Made by a program: the position numbers and the translations under genes. Positions 43,911-53,247 of a stretch of DNA of 64,000 nucleotides are shown here, in pieces. Source of the DNA: Njordibacter sp937773555. Its GTDB lineage: Bacteria; Pseudomonadota; Gammaproteobacteria; Pseudomonadales; Balneatricaceae. The first letter of the stretch is position 1. Each line of letters starts with the position of its first letter. The stretch lies in the NCBI RefSeq assembly GCF_047730085.1, contig NZ_CP159830.1, forward strand, positions 1,054,001 through 1,118,000, in the 5' to 3' direction. Under the pieces are notes generated by a model. That model did not search any database and had not been told where the DNA came from. It saw only the letters and a list, made by a program, of their open reading frames with translations.

Positions 43911-44909
43911 ATGCATAAGCTATCGCATCCTAAAATCCAATTGGGCCATTGGCCTACGCCACTTGAGCCTATGTTACGAATCAATGCTATGCACAAAGGC
44001 CCTGAGCTATGGGTCAAGCGAGACGATTGCTCCGGTCTTGCTTTTGGCGGCAATAAAACCCGAAAATTAGAATACTTACTGGCCGATGCTCAGCTTGAGG
44101 GAGCCACCACTTTGTTGACTGCTGGTGGTTTGCAATCAAACCATGCGCGACAAACTGCAGCAGCAGCAGCGCGGGTAGGGCTCGGTTGTGAGCTGTTTTT
44201 AGAGGATGTAGAGGGTGTTTCAGAGCCAGACTACAACCACTCTGGCAATGTGCTGCTGAACCAATTACTTGGTGCAAGGGTGCATCATCTCACTGCAGGC
44301 CAAGACTTAAACGCGGTGATGGCTCTGCGTGCCCAAACCCTTAGGGCCTCAGGTCAAAAGCCTTATGTTGTGCCGGTAGGCGGCAGTAATGCAATTGGTG
44401 CAATGGGTTACGTTAATTGTGGTTTAGAATTGGCACAACAAATACAGGCGCAGGGCTTCAGCTTTGATGCCATTGTTTTAGCTACGGGCAGTGCTGGAAC
44501 TCAAGCAGGTTTGTTGGCAGGCTTAGCTTTAGCTGGGCAAGATATCCCAGTGTTAGGTGTTACTGTTAGCCGCTCCAGTGGTGAGCAATGCCAAAAGGTG
44601 TTGGCTTTAGTGCACGAAGTGCAAGCTTTACTTCAGCAACCCAAGTTACATGAAGACCATGTGATTTGCTTTGATCAATATTATGGCTTAGCTTATGGAG
44701 CCCCAACATTACCAATGATCGAAGCCGTGCGACTTGCCGCTAGCCTTGAGGGGCTGTTTTTGGATCCAGTTTATTCTGGTAAAGCTTTTGCAGGGCTGTT
44801 GGACCTAGTTCGGCACGGCTATTTTGATATTTCGCAGCGCATTCTGTTTTTACACACCGGCGGTGCACCCGGACTATTTGCCTATAGCGAGTGCTTAAGT
44901 GAGCACTAA
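43911..44909 (+). CDS. D-cysteine desulfhydrase / ACC deaminase-type PLP enzyme
   Basis: 332 residues, fold-type II PLP enzyme. The Schiff-base Lys is in AFGGNKTRKLEYLLAD near residue 46; LTAGGLQSNHARQTAAAAA near 70 carries the Ser-Asn-His catalytic set; the phosphate loop is TGSAGTQAGLLAG near 190 and the C-terminal LHTGGAPGLF near 317. This matches DcyD, which turns D-cysteine into pyruvate, sulfide and ammonia. ACC deaminases are close cousins, so specificity is tentative. AAAGGA precedes ATG 43911. Convergent with the LysR gene. Confidence 0.85.
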   Translation: MHKLSHPKIQLGHWPTPLEPMLRINAMHKGPELWVKRDDCSGLAFGGNKTRKLEYLLADAQLEGATTLLTAGGLQSNHARQTAAAAARVGLGCELFLEDVEGVSEPDYNHSGNVLLNQLLGARVHHLTAGQDLNAVMALRAQTLRASGQKPYVVPVGGSNAIGAMGYVNCGLELAQQIQAQGFSFDAIVLATGSAGTQAGLLAGLALAGQDIPVLGVTVSRSSGEQCQKVLALVHEVQALLQQPKLHEDHVICFDQYYGLAYGAPTLPMIEAVRLAASLEGLFLDPVYSGKAFAGLLDLVRHGYFDISQRILFLHTGGAPGLFAYSECLSEH

Positions 44910-44934
44910 AACACCATGCTTTTAACCAAGGTGA

Positions 44935-45849
44935 TTAGGTGATTAGCTGCTTGGGGCTTTCAAGATGTTTGCCTCGTTGCTTAAATGTGTCGATGATTAT
45001 TTTTTTTAGGGCAGCAGCTACTGGCATTTGTTGATGATGGCGAGAGCTAAGTAGGGCAATCTGACGTCTTATAGGTGGTTCTTCAATTAGCCTAAATGCA
45101 AGTTCATCGTTGTCCTTTGGAAAAGCCATCCATGGCAGCGTAGTAATACCTGCACCTGCTTCCAACATAGCAATTAGTGAAGTCATATGGGTTACCTGCA
45201 TTGGGGCAGATAAAAACGTTTGTGCAGGGGTATTGTCAACTAGTGGTGTGGTGCCATTGCGAATAAGTTTTTGTTGGCCTAGTTCTATCCAATTAATATC
45301 ATTGCCTATCTGCATCCACGGATGAGCTTTACGGGCGACAAGGCCCACGCGGTCTGCGCATAAGTGAGTATGGTGAAGGTCTAGTTCGGTTTGCCAAATA
45401 CTACTAATGGCTAGGTCAATCCGTCCATCGAGCACCTTATCTCTTAAGTTATCACCATTATCATCTTGCACTTGCAGGTGAACTAGCGGGTGTTGTGCTA
45501 GAAAAGCGCGAAGAATATGGGTGAGTACAGTTTTTGCAACAGACGGTAAAACACCCAACTTAATAATGCCAGACTGGCCTTGTGCCATACTCAAACCATT
45601 ATGTAAGGTGGTTTCATAATGTTTATAAAGGGCTTTTGCCTCCGGTAAAAAAGCTATACCAAAGGCGCTGAGTTCTCCATGGCGCTCAGGGTTGAATAGA
45701 GCTGCTCCAAGTGATTGCTCAAGCTGCTTTATGGCCAAACTCACAGCTGGCTGAGACCTACAAAGGAGGCTTGCCGCCTGGCGAAAATTTTTGCACTGGG
45801 CTACAGTTAAAAAAGTGTTAATTTGAGCTATTTTTATATCTGGCAGCAT
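44935..45849 (-). CDS. LysR family transcriptional regulator
   Basis: 304 residues: N-terminal winged HTH (4-62, FRQAASLLCRSQPAVSLAIKQLEQSLG) and a periplasmic-binding-like effector domain (about 90-295: LGVLPSVAKTVL, GRIDLAISS, LIAMLEAGAGITTLPW). Divergent from the semialdehyde dehydrogenase gene across 138 bases with an AATAAT-N11-ATTATT dyad, so that dehydrogenase and following genes are the likely targets. Confidence 0.9.
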   Translation of the reverse strand: MLPDIKIAQINTFLTVAQCKNFRQAASLLCRSQPAVSLAIKQLEQSLGAALFNPERHGELSAFGIAFLPEAKALYKHYETTLHNGLSMAQGQSGIIKLGVLPSVAKTVLTHILRAFLAQHPLVHLQVQDDNGDNLRDKVLDGRIDLAISSIWQTELDLHHTHLCADRVGLVARKAHPWMQIGNDINWIELGQQKLIRNGTTPLVDNTPAQTFLSAPMQVTHMTSLIAMLEAGAGITTLPWMAFPKDNDELAFRLIEEPPIRRQIALLSSRHHQQMPVAAALKKIIIDTFKQRGKHLESPKQLIT

Positions 45850-45889
45850 GGCATTAACCCTATAGTTCGATTTTTAGTTAAACTTATCA

Positions 45890-45912
45890 AATAATACATT
45901 TAATTAATTATT
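45890..45912. promoter_or_regulatory. LysR-type dyad between lysR and aldehyde dehydrogenase genes
   Basis: AATAAT (45890-45895), 11 bases, ATTATT (45907-45912). A-T rich dyads of this size are typical LysR binding boxes, but the region is generally AT-rich, so chance is possible. Confidence 0.35.
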
Positions 45913-45987
45913 ATTATCAAGCCTGTCGGTTTAAAATGCGGTTAACTAATATAAAAGTATGCCAGTTAAGGCAAAACAGGAGCTAAC

Positions 45988-47421
45988 ATGAACCAAGTAC
46001 AAAAGAACTACATCGCTGGTCAGTGGGTAGATGGAGAATCAACGGTTAAAAATATTAACCCTTCAGACCATAGTGAAATTGTTGGTGAGTTTGCTCAAGC
46101 GTCAGCTGAACAAGTGGATCAAGCTATTGCAGCTGCCCGTGTGGCCCAGGTTGAGTGGCAGGCCACAGGATTAGAAGCTAAGCAGCGTGTGTTACAAGCG
46201 ATTGGTGATGAAATGATTGGGCGTTGTGATGAGCTTGGCGAAGTGCTCTCACGTGAAGAAGGTAAGCCTCGTGCAGAAGGCCGCGGTGAAGTTTATCGGG
46301 CCGGTCAGTTCTTTCAGTATTATGCTGCTGAAGTATTGCGCCAAATGGGCGACACTGCAGACTCTGTGCGTCCGGGTGTAGAAATCGATGTCCGCCGTGA
46401 GCCTATGGGTGTCGTGGCTGTAATTAGTCCTTGGAACTTCCCAACTGCCACAGCGTCTTGGAAAATTGCCCCTGCCTTGGCCTTCGGTAACGCAGTGATC
46501 TGGAAACCAGCTAACCTAACCCCAGCCAGTGCTGTGTTGCTTGCTGAAATTATTGCCAAGCAAGACATTCCTGCAGGCCTATTTAATTTAGTAATGGGTT
46601 CTGGCTCTAGCGTAGGTGAAAAATTAATTACTTCAGAGACTATTGATGCCATCACATTTACGGGTTCTTTGGCAGTAGGTAAGCGTGTAGCGGTGGCGGC
46701 TGCTAGTAATCTCACCAAGTTCCAGCTAGAAATGGGCAGCAAAAATGCCTTGATAGTGCTGGACGATGCAGATTTAGATAACGCAGCAGATTGCGCCGTT
46801 AATGGTGCTTTTGGAGGTTCTGGTCAAAAGTGTACGGCATCTTCTCGTTTGATTGTGACTGCTGGGGTACATGATGAATTTGTGGCTAAAGTTAAAGAGC
46901 GTATGGTCAAGCTTAAGGTTGGTGGCGCACTGGAAGAAGGTGTAACTATTGGCCCAGCAGCAGACGCTAAGCAATTTGCACAAAATAAAGAGTACTTTAA
47001 GCTAGCTCAAGACGAAGGGGGTCTACTGGTTTGTGGTGGTGAGTTTGATGACAGCAAAGGTTATTTTATGACGCCAGCATTATTTATTAATACCACGAAT
47101 CAAATGCGCATTAACCGAGACGAAGCATTTGCTCCTCTAGCCTGTGTTATTAAAGTGGCAGACTATGACGAAGCCTTGGCAGCATTGAATGACACGCAGT
47201 ACGGTTTAACAGGAGGTATTTGTACTACCTCTCTTAAATACGCCACCCACTTTAAGCGTAATGCTAAAACTGGTTGTGTCATGGTCAACTTACCGACTGC
47301 GGGGACTGATTATCACGTACCTTTTGGTGGCCGCAAGAATTCAAGCTTTGGTTCTCGTGAGCAAGGTAAATATGCTGAAGAGTTTTACACCGAAGTGAAG
47401 ACCACTTACATGAAAGCTTGA
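45988..47421 (+). CDS. Aldehyde dehydrogenase, 2,5-dioxopentanoate (alpha-ketoglutaric semialdehyde) type
   Basis: 477 residues, ALDH superfamily. SPWNFPTATASWKIAPAL near residue 147, FTGSLAVGKRVA near 224, LEMGSKNALIVLDDADLD near 247 (general-base Glu), and GSGQKCTASSRLIV near 275 with catalytic Cys. The GQ-C-TASSR pattern and the LDDADLD block are typical of ketoglutaric semialdehyde dehydrogenases, final enzymes in oxidative pentose or hydroxyproline catabolism. An ACAGGAG site precedes ATG 45988. Note MGSKN where GGKN is usual. Substrate is by similarity only. Confidence 0.85.
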   Translation: MNQVQKNYIAGQWVDGESTVKNINPSDHSEIVGEFAQASAEQVDQAIAAARVAQVEWQATGLEAKQRVLQAIGDEMIGRCDELGEVLSREEGKPRAEGRGEVYRAGQFFQYYAAEVLRQMGDTADSVRPGVEIDVRREPMGVVAVISPWNFPTATASWKIAPALAFGNAVIWKPANLTPASAVLLAEIIAKQDIPAGLFNLVMGSGSSVGEKLITSETIDAITFTGSLAVGKRVAVAAASNLTKFQLEMGSKNALIVLDDADLDNAADCAVNGAFGGSGQKCTASSRLIVTAGVHDEFVAKVKERMVKLKVGGALEEGVTIGPAADAKQFAQNKEYFKLAQDEGGLLVCGGEFDDSKGYFMTPALFINTTNQMRINRDEAFAPLACVIKVADYDEALAALNDTQYGLTGGICTTSLKYATHFKRNAKTGCVMVNLPTAGTDYHVPFGGRKNSSFGSREQGKYAEEFYTEVKTTYMKA

Positions 47422-47518
47422 TTACTTTTATGCGGATCATAACGGCTTAAACCTTAAGTTTTGATGATTTTCATGCAAAGTTTATGCGCAGCTGATGGGC
47501 AATAGGAAAAGGGAAAGA

Positions 47519-48502
47519 ATGAGCAAAATGATGATGATTGATGGCTTACAATATAGCCATTGGAGCCGTGAAGTATTTGAGCAGATGCGAGAGGGTGGCT
47601 TAAGTGCTGTCCATGTGACTATTGCTTATCATGAGCTTAGTCGTGAGACGCTGCAAAATATTGGCCAATGGAACCGCATGTTTGAAATGCATAACGACTT
47701 GATTATGCCTGTTCACACTGCAGCAGACATTCAATCTGCACATGCTCAAAACAAGGTTGGCATTATTTTCGGGTTCCAAAACTGTTCACCTATTGAGGAT
47801 GATATTGATCTAGTGGCTATTTTTCACCAGCTTGGTGTGCGTATTATGCAGTTAACCTATAACAACCAAAGCCTTTTAGGAGCGGGTTGTTATGAGGCTA
47901 CTGACTCTGGAATTTCTCGATTTGGTAAGGTTGTTATTGCAGAAATGAATCGTGTGGGCATGGTTATTGATATGTCTCATAGTGCTGAGGAAAGCACCCT
48001 ACAAGCGATTGAAATTTCACAGCGCCCGATTGTTATCAGCCATGCTAATCCAACATTTTTTGAGCCTGCCAAGCGGAACAAATCTAACAAAGTGTTGTCT
48101 GCCTTGGCCGAAAGTGAAGGTCTGCTTGGGTTTAGTATGTACCCATTTCATCTTAAAAATGGGCCAAAGTGTCGTTTAGATGAATTTTGTACCATGGTTG
48201 CAGATACTGTGGATTTAATGGGAATTGATCGGGTGGGCATGGGTAGTGACTTGTGTCTTAATCAGCCTATTTCAATTTTAGAATGGATGCGCAATGGCCG
48301 TTGGACTAAACAAATGGACTATGGTGAAGGTTCCGCAAACAATGCGGCTTGGCCTGAACCTCTATCCTGGTTTAAAACCAGCGCAGATTTCCCGAATATT
48401 GTGTTAGGGCTGCGTGAAAAAGGCTTTAATGAGGTAGAAGTAGAAAAAATAATGGGTGGTAACTGGTTAGAATTTTGTGCGGCGGGTTTCGGACCGAGGT
48501 AG
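47519..48502 (+). CDS. Peptidase M19 (membrane dipeptidase) homologue lacking the N-terminal HxD site
   Basis: 327 residues from ATG 47519, after GGAAAAGGGAAAG; the ATG eight codons earlier is weaker. Metal-site histidines are seen in VIDMSHSAEES and VISHANP and the Asp in GMGSDL, and the LTYNNQSLLGAG block is typical of the family. But where M19 enzymes carry DGHxD (first metal site), this has DGLQYS. A subfamily with this change occurs in other proteobacteria to my knowledge, so it is likely a distinct hydrolase rather than a dipeptidase. No signal peptide. Confidence 0.82.
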   Translation: MSKMMMIDGLQYSHWSREVFEQMREGGLSAVHVTIAYHELSRETLQNIGQWNRMFEMHNDLIMPVHTAADIQSAHAQNKVGIIFGFQNCSPIEDDIDLVAIFHQLGVRIMQLTYNNQSLLGAGCYEATDSGISRFGKVVIAEMNRVGMVIDMSHSAEESTLQAIEISQRPIVISHANPTFFEPAKRNKSNKVLSALAESEGLLGFSMYPFHLKNGPKCRLDEFCTMVADTVDLMGIDRVGMGSDLCLNQPISILEWMRNGRWTKQMDYGEGSANNAAWPEPLSWFKTSADFPNIVLGLREKGFNEVEVEKIMGGNWLEFCAAGFGPR

Positions 48503-48584
48503 CAGCCCAACATCTGCCTTTGTTTTGGAGTTCACATTTGAACTCTCCCAAGCATCCACAGCATAGGTTTTTTGAGGTATTAGC

Positions 48585-50285
48585 ATGAGTCAAATCATAT
48601 TGCGTCCAGCTTCACAAGCGATGGACTTAGAGCGTTTAGGTGCAGGTTTTTCTAGTAACTTAAGCTTCATGCGGACATTAGTTCGACACATGGTAAAAGA
48701 TCAGTGGGCCATTAGTTATAGCCAGTTTGAGTTAGATCAAAATGGTTATGGACACGCTGTGTTTGATATTAAAATGCCTCATAGCAAGCTAAGCTTGGTG
48801 GTTTTTTCTCAATACTTGGCCCCAGAAGACCGTAATGATCGGGTGATTGCTGAAAAGTGGGACTTAACCATGACTCTAGTAGAAGGTGAGGTAGATGACC
48901 AGTGGCTCGAGCGCTTAGCGGTTAATGTACCATTACAAGAAGCTGGCCGTGTAGATTCCCGCAGTTTGTGCTTATCGCGGGGAAACCGTAGTGCTCGAAT
49001 ATTTGATTCTTTGCTGGCCCAGCTGCGCAGTGGTCTGCAACCAGACCCAAACAAGCTAGCTGAAGTTGGCTACTTGTACCGCACTACGGCGGTGTATGGT
49101 TCTGGTAAATTTGGAGCTTGTGACTGGGGTAAAATTGCTCGCCAGCACCCTGATTTAGCACGGCCTTTTTCTGCTGAAATGTTGGTGTGCTATTTATTAC
49201 GTCAATTTAGTTTGGATCAATTGCACCACATGGTGCACCAGCCAAATTACCCTGACGCTGTGGACTTAGATGTTAATTTACAGCGTTATTTAGGGATTGG
49301 TAATTCTACTGGGCTGGGTATGGCGCCTTATTTAATTAATCACCCTTTATTGATGAGTCAGTGGATTGGCCAAAGGGAGCAGGCCTATGCAGAAGTTTTG
49401 GCTGAGCCGGTGGCCAAGGAAAAGGTGGCTAAGCTGCAACAAGTGCTGTTGCAAGCAATGCAGCATGTGCGAGAAGTGAGCACGCTTGATGAATGGCAGA
49501 GTAATAATAATGAACAACTTTTAGTCGATACTCAAAAGTTAACTGACTGGTTAGCCAGTGATCAAGGAGAAGTTCATGATTGGCGTGAACTGCATGAATG
49601 GGCCCAGCAGCATTACAGCCTAGAAACTCAAGAATTATTAGTGAGTTTGTTGTTTGAGCTATACCCAGCCATTGTTAATCCAAAGGAAGATCAGTTGGCT
49701 ATTAATGAAAGCCTTACCTACGATCCAACTCAATCGGCACAGAACCTAGCTGACAGCATTCAGGAAAGTTATGACTGGGTATTTGACTATGACTTTAGTG
49801 AAACTGATGAGAAACAAACTTTTTGGTATTATTCGCAAGAAAAAATTGAACCCAGGCTTGGTAAAATGGGTGTTGATGATGGTGCTGAGGTACAAATGTT
49901 TTTGGGTATCGCTAAGGCTGTACAGGCGTGCCATGACGACTTGTTAATGGTCATTGACCATACTAAGGATGCCAGTGTGGCAGAGTTTTTATTGCAGAAG
50001 CCAAAGCACCTTGGGATTGTAAATCGTATCGCTACTATGTCCCAGACTCAATATGGAGAAATTCGAGCTAACTTGCTGCACAAAGACGTATTGCCTATGC
50101 ACCTGTTGCGATGCAAGTTGGCATTTTTTGGAGTGGGTAAGTTTGATCCAAAATCTGCATTGTGGGTGCGCAACACTATGTTCCAAGGTGCTCCTGTAGT
50201 GAGTGATTTAACTCATGAGTTTAATGACGATTGGTATTTTCCTGTGGCGCCTAAATTGAGTTGTGAGACGCTCGGGAATGTCTGA
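48585..50285 (+). CDS. Conserved protein of unknown function (566 aa)
   Basis: 566 residues, no signal peptide or membrane helix, mixed fold with acidic, helix-rich middle part (about 270-400). Landmarks: ERLGAGFSSNLSFMRTLVRHM near residue 16, ARIFDSLLAQLRSG near 133, YGSGKFGACDWGKI near 168, and LGIGNSTGLGMAPYLINHP near 236. I do not recognise a named family. It lies 82 bases after the M19 homologue and overlaps the next gene by 8 bases, so the three are likely one functional unit. Confidence 0.7.
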   Translation: MSQIILRPASQAMDLERLGAGFSSNLSFMRTLVRHMVKDQWAISYSQFELDQNGYGHAVFDIKMPHSKLSLVVFSQYLAPEDRNDRVIAEKWDLTMTLVEGEVDDQWLERLAVNVPLQEAGRVDSRSLCLSRGNRSARIFDSLLAQLRSGLQPDPNKLAEVGYLYRTTAVYGSGKFGACDWGKIARQHPDLARPFSAEMLVCYLLRQFSLDQLHHMVHQPNYPDAVDLDVNLQRYLGIGNSTGLGMAPYLINHPLLMSQWIGQREQAYAEVLAEPVAKEKVAKLQQVLLQAMQHVREVSTLDEWQSNNNEQLLVDTQKLTDWLASDQGEVHDWRELHEWAQQHYSLETQELLVSLLFELYPAIVNPKEDQLAINESLTYDPTQSAQNLADSIQESYDWVFDYDFSETDEKQTFWYYSQEKIEPRLGKMGVDDGAEVQMFLGIAKAVQACHDDLLMVIDHTKDASVAEFLLQKPKHLGIVNRIATMSQTQYGEIRANLLHKDVLPMHLLRCKLAFFGVGKFDPKSALWVRNTMFQGAPVVSDLTHEFNDDWYFPVAPKLSCETLGNV

Positions 50286-50991
50286 GTTGATACAGGTATC
50301 AGCGAACGAAATTAAGTTTTTGGTAAAGCGGAGCGTTGAAGGTTTAGGCTTTCCCCCAGGGGATCAGTTGTCTGCAGGTATTAAAGCAGCTGCTGCTTTT
50401 CAGCTAGGTCTGGCTAATAGTAAGTTGCTCGATAAGGCGTTAGATGCTCTTAACAGCCTCATTAGCGCCCCTGTGCTGGTATCTTCAAGTAACCAAGAAC
50501 TGCAGTTTGACGCGCAAGGTCAATCTGCTTTGGTGCAGGTTGAATTAGCGTTAGGCTTGACCTTGGCTAAGGCTGTGCCTCAGTTACGTATTAAACGGGT
50601 TGCAGCAGCAGTCTTTGCTGTGCCGTGTTTAATGAACTGGCTTGCTCAACCTTTGAGCAGACCTGCAGCACAACAATGTTATGCCCTTTACTTTGCCCAC
50701 CATACTGGGGCACAGCGTTGTGTGCTGATCGCAGCAGATGGCCAGTTGTTAGGTTTGTACCAGCCTTCGCAGCGTCTTGTGGCAGCTGATGAACTATTAT
50801 TATGCATGGGTCAAGCTGATATAGACGGGCTACTTATTACTGACGGTGCGGATTTATTGGGTTGGCGCGAACGATGCTTGGATCAAGGCATACACCTAGA
50901 TGCAGCTTTAGTTAGCCGTTTAAAACGCATGATGCAGGCCTCTTTTGTGCCAGAAACTGAGGCCTCCCGGGCAGGTGCTGGGCCTGGCTAG
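50278..50991 (+). CDS. Conserved protein, DUF3726-like
   Basis: 237 residues from ATG 50278, which overlaps the preceding stop (ATGTCTGA). The start (VSANEIKFLVKRSVEGLGFPPG) resembles DUF3726 proteins, which begin with a short helix of the same pattern; the rest is alanine- and leucine-rich alpha/beta without catalytic motifs I can name. Translational coupling with the 566-residue protein suggests that the two act together. Confidence 0.6.
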   Translation: MSELIQVSANEIKFLVKRSVEGLGFPPGDQLSAGIKAAAAFQLGLANSKLLDKALDALNSLISAPVLVSSSNQELQFDAQGQSALVQVELALGLTLAKAVPQLRIKRVAAAVFAVPCLMNWLAQPLSRPAAQQCYALYFAHHTGAQRCVLIAADGQLLGLYQPSQRLVAADELLLCMGQADIDGLLITDGADLLGWRERCLDQGIHLDAALVSRLKRMMQASFVPETEASRAGAGPG

Positions 50992-51000
50992 GTTGCAACC

Positions 51001-52026
51001 TTAGGCCTTTTTTTGTCCCATAAGAATACCTATTGCCTGAATAACCCTTGGGCTGCGGTCTTCAGCTCTAAACGCCTCTAGTACCTTTATGCGTAACTTA
51101 GGCTGGTACATAAGTTCTTGCACTAAGCCATTGAATACGCCCTGATCTGCAGCACACTGGTGAATAAATAAATCCATCAAATCTGGCTTTAATAAATCGT
51201 CACTGCACTTGCTGGTAATCGTAGCTAATAGTTCAACTTCTACCATATTATCCTTGTCCAGGATCTGCTTTAACCAATGCTGGCGTGATGCTGCATCTGT
51301 AGATTGGCTAATAGCACGCAAACAGGCCACTTTTTCAGCATTATTTATGCTGGCCTCGCCGCGCAAGATAAAGGCCTTAGATGCTAGGTGGTCTAGCTTT
51401 TGATTTTCAAGCTGTGCAGCTATTGTTTCAAGCACCGCAGCAGGCAATTGGCTGATTTTTTGTTGCCACTGCTGTTGCTGATCTAAACGCATGGCAAAAT
51501 CAGCAAACCCTTGTAACCCTAATTCTTGCCAGTTTTGTTGTGAGTCTTCGCTACTCATGTAGCTTCGTACTGCTGGGTAAAATCTGGAAGCAGGTTGGTC
51601 TAGTGTAATGCTTGCTTGAGCATGAAAAGCAGCCATACGGGCCTGATCTGGCGTAAAGGCAAGGTTGCTGTGTTTGAGTTGTTCAGCCCACTCACTGGAG
51701 GCCTGTTCATCTAGCATGTTGGTGCCAATAGTCTCTAATAACTGATTAAGAAATTCATCGCGGGCGGCTTGAATGAGTAGGCCACGTTCATCCAGTGGCA
51801 GTTTAAGAAACCAAACTGTGGGGCTAGAGGCTTGGAGTTTTAGGCTTTTTGGTGACCAAGATAAAATACTTACCCAGGCATGGCGTAACCACGGTAGTGG
51901 ATAAGCTTTTTGCCCTTCTTCAAATTTTTTAAAGTCTGTAGACGAAAGTTTACTCAGCCGACAGCCCATGTCATATATGCGGTACTGACCTTGCAGTTGT
52001 TGCAGAAGATCACTCAAAGTTTCCAT
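51001..52026 (-). CDS. DUF3549 family protein
   Basis: 341 residues if it starts at METLSDLLQQLQGQYRIYDMG (52026); an ATG three codons earlier is possible and neither has a clear ribosome site. The N-terminal RIYDMGCRLSKL and the WFLKLPLDERGLLIQAARDEFL segment near residue 75 match DUF3549, a helical family known from Pseudomonas and Marinobacter relatives. Helical repeat character. No function is known. It is convergent with the DUF3726-like gene. Confidence 0.78.
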   Translation of the reverse strand: METLSDLLQQLQGQYRIYDMGCRLSKLSSTDFKKFEEGQKAYPLPWLRHAWVSILSWSPKSLKLQASSPTVWFLKLPLDERGLLIQAARDEFLNQLLETIGTNMLDEQASSEWAEQLKHSNLAFTPDQARMAAFHAQASITLDQPASRFYPAVRSYMSSEDSQQNWQELGLQGFADFAMRLDQQQQWQQKISQLPAAVLETIAAQLENQKLDHLASKAFILRGEASINNAEKVACLRAISQSTDAASRQHWLKQILDKDNMVEVELLATITSKCSDDLLKPDLMDLFIHQCAADQGVFNGLVQELMYQPKLRIKVLEAFRAEDRSPRVIQAIGILMGQKKA

Positions 52027-52105
52027 GGGTTGCATTTGGTCTGCTCGCTGGCGTAGGTTAATATGGCGCGTATTATATCAAGTTTTATTCAGTGGGGTGA
52101 GAATT

Positions 52106-52387
52106 GTGGAACCAAAGCGCTGGTGGGTATATATGGTGCAGACCCTGGGTGGACGCTTGTATACTGGGATTACTACAGATCCTCAAAGACGTTTTAAAGA
52201 ACATTGTGCTGGGGGTAAGTTAGGCGCGCGGTTTTTTCGCACAGACCCAGCTTACGCTATAGCGTTTGTAGAACCCCAGTCGGATCGATCTGCTGCAAGT
52301 ATACGTGAAGCTGCTGTGAAGAAATTAACCCGGCAGAAAAAATTATTACTAGTTGCAGCCTACGCTGCTAATAACGCCAGTAGTTGA
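52106..52387 (+). CDS. GIY-YIG endonuclease-like protein, YhbQ/UPF0213 type
   Basis: 93 residues from GTG 52106, with GGTGAG just upstream; earlier in-frame ATG 52025 lies in the start of the divergent gene. Stand-alone GIY-YIG domain: WVY at about 8-10, YTG at 20-22 with GITTDPQRRFKEH after it, Arg in RRF, and Glu in IREAAVKKL. Length and layout fit YhbQ/UPF0213, for which DNA cleavage has been reported for some members. The role in the cell is not settled. Confidence 0.82.
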   Translation: MEPKRWWVYMVQTLGGRLYTGITTDPQRRFKEHCAGGKLGARFFRTDPAYAIAFVEPQSDRSAASIREAAVKKLTRQKKLLLVAAYAANNASS

Positions 52388-52437
52388 AGGTATGTCGTTC
52401 AGCTTTCACTAATAGATGAGGTTATGTTTCTTTGTTG

Positions 52438-53190
52438 TTATGTTGACATTTCTTGGGCGTTAAACCGCTGACCAGTAACGCCTGCACTGTCTGGGCCAAG
52501 CAAGTACTGGTAGGTTGGCATGATATCTTCTGGTGCTAAGTTAAGCCCAGGGTCTTCGCCCGGGTAGGCTTGAGCTCGCATGTTGGTCCGTGTTGCCCCA
52601 GGATTGATGATGTTGACGCGAATTTTGCTCGTGTTCTCGGTTTCCTCTGACAGTACTTGAGCCATGCCTTCCGTTGCGAATTTAGAGACGCTGTAGGCCC
52701 CCCAGTATGCTTTACCTTGGGCGCCAACACTGGAGCTAGTGAAGATTATTGAGGCATCATTTGATGTTTCAAGTAACGGTAACAGTGCTTGTGTCATCAT
52801 GAATGGTGCAGTGACATTCACGTGCATTACACGTTGCCAAGTGCGAGATTCGTAGTTTGAAATAGGTGTTCGTTGGCCAAGAATGGATGCGTTATGGACT
52901 AAGCCATCCAAACTGCCAAATTCTCCTTCGAGTATTTGCGCCAGTTCGATATAGTTCTCATCTGTAGCGATGCTTAAATCTAACGGGTAAATTGCCGGTT
53001 GGCCATGGCCAGCGTGTTCAATCTCATCGTAGACAGCCTCAAGCTTTTTTATCGTTCGGCCCAGTAATATCACAGTCGCACCCAGTCGGGCGCAATCAAG
53101 GGCTGCTGCGCGGCCGATGCCGTCGCCAGCTCCAGTGATTAAAATCACTCTGTTTTTAAGTAGTTGTTCTGGTGCTGTGTAATCCAACAT
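52438..53190 (-). CDS. yciK: YciK family SDR oxidoreductase
   Basis: 250 residues from ATG 53190, after AGGAC; a longer frame to 53217 has no better site. Classical SDR: TGAGDGIGRAAA near residue 19, VHNASILG near 95, IIFTSSSVGAQG near 145, and the catalytic YSVSK near 164. This matches YciK, a conserved SDR without settled substrate. It lies next to ubiG as in pseudomonads, but the mupP phosphatase gene usually between them is missing. Confidence 0.87.
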   Translation of the reverse strand: MLDYTAPEQLLKNRVILITGAGDGIGRAAALDCARLGATVILLGRTIKKLEAVYDEIEHAGHGQPAIYPLDLSIATDENYIELAQILEGEFGSLDGLVHNASILGQRTPISNYESRTWQRVMHVNVTAPFMMTQALLPLLETSNDASIIFTSSSVGAQGKAYWGAYSVSKFATEGMAQVLSEETENTSKIRVNIINPGATRTNMRAQAYPGEDPGLNLAPEDIMPTYQYLLGPDSAGVTGQRFNAQEMST

Positions 53191-53247
53191 GAAAAGTTTT
53201 GTCCTAAAATAAATCAAACCAAGGTGGGCTTAGTTTTGATAATGGCC

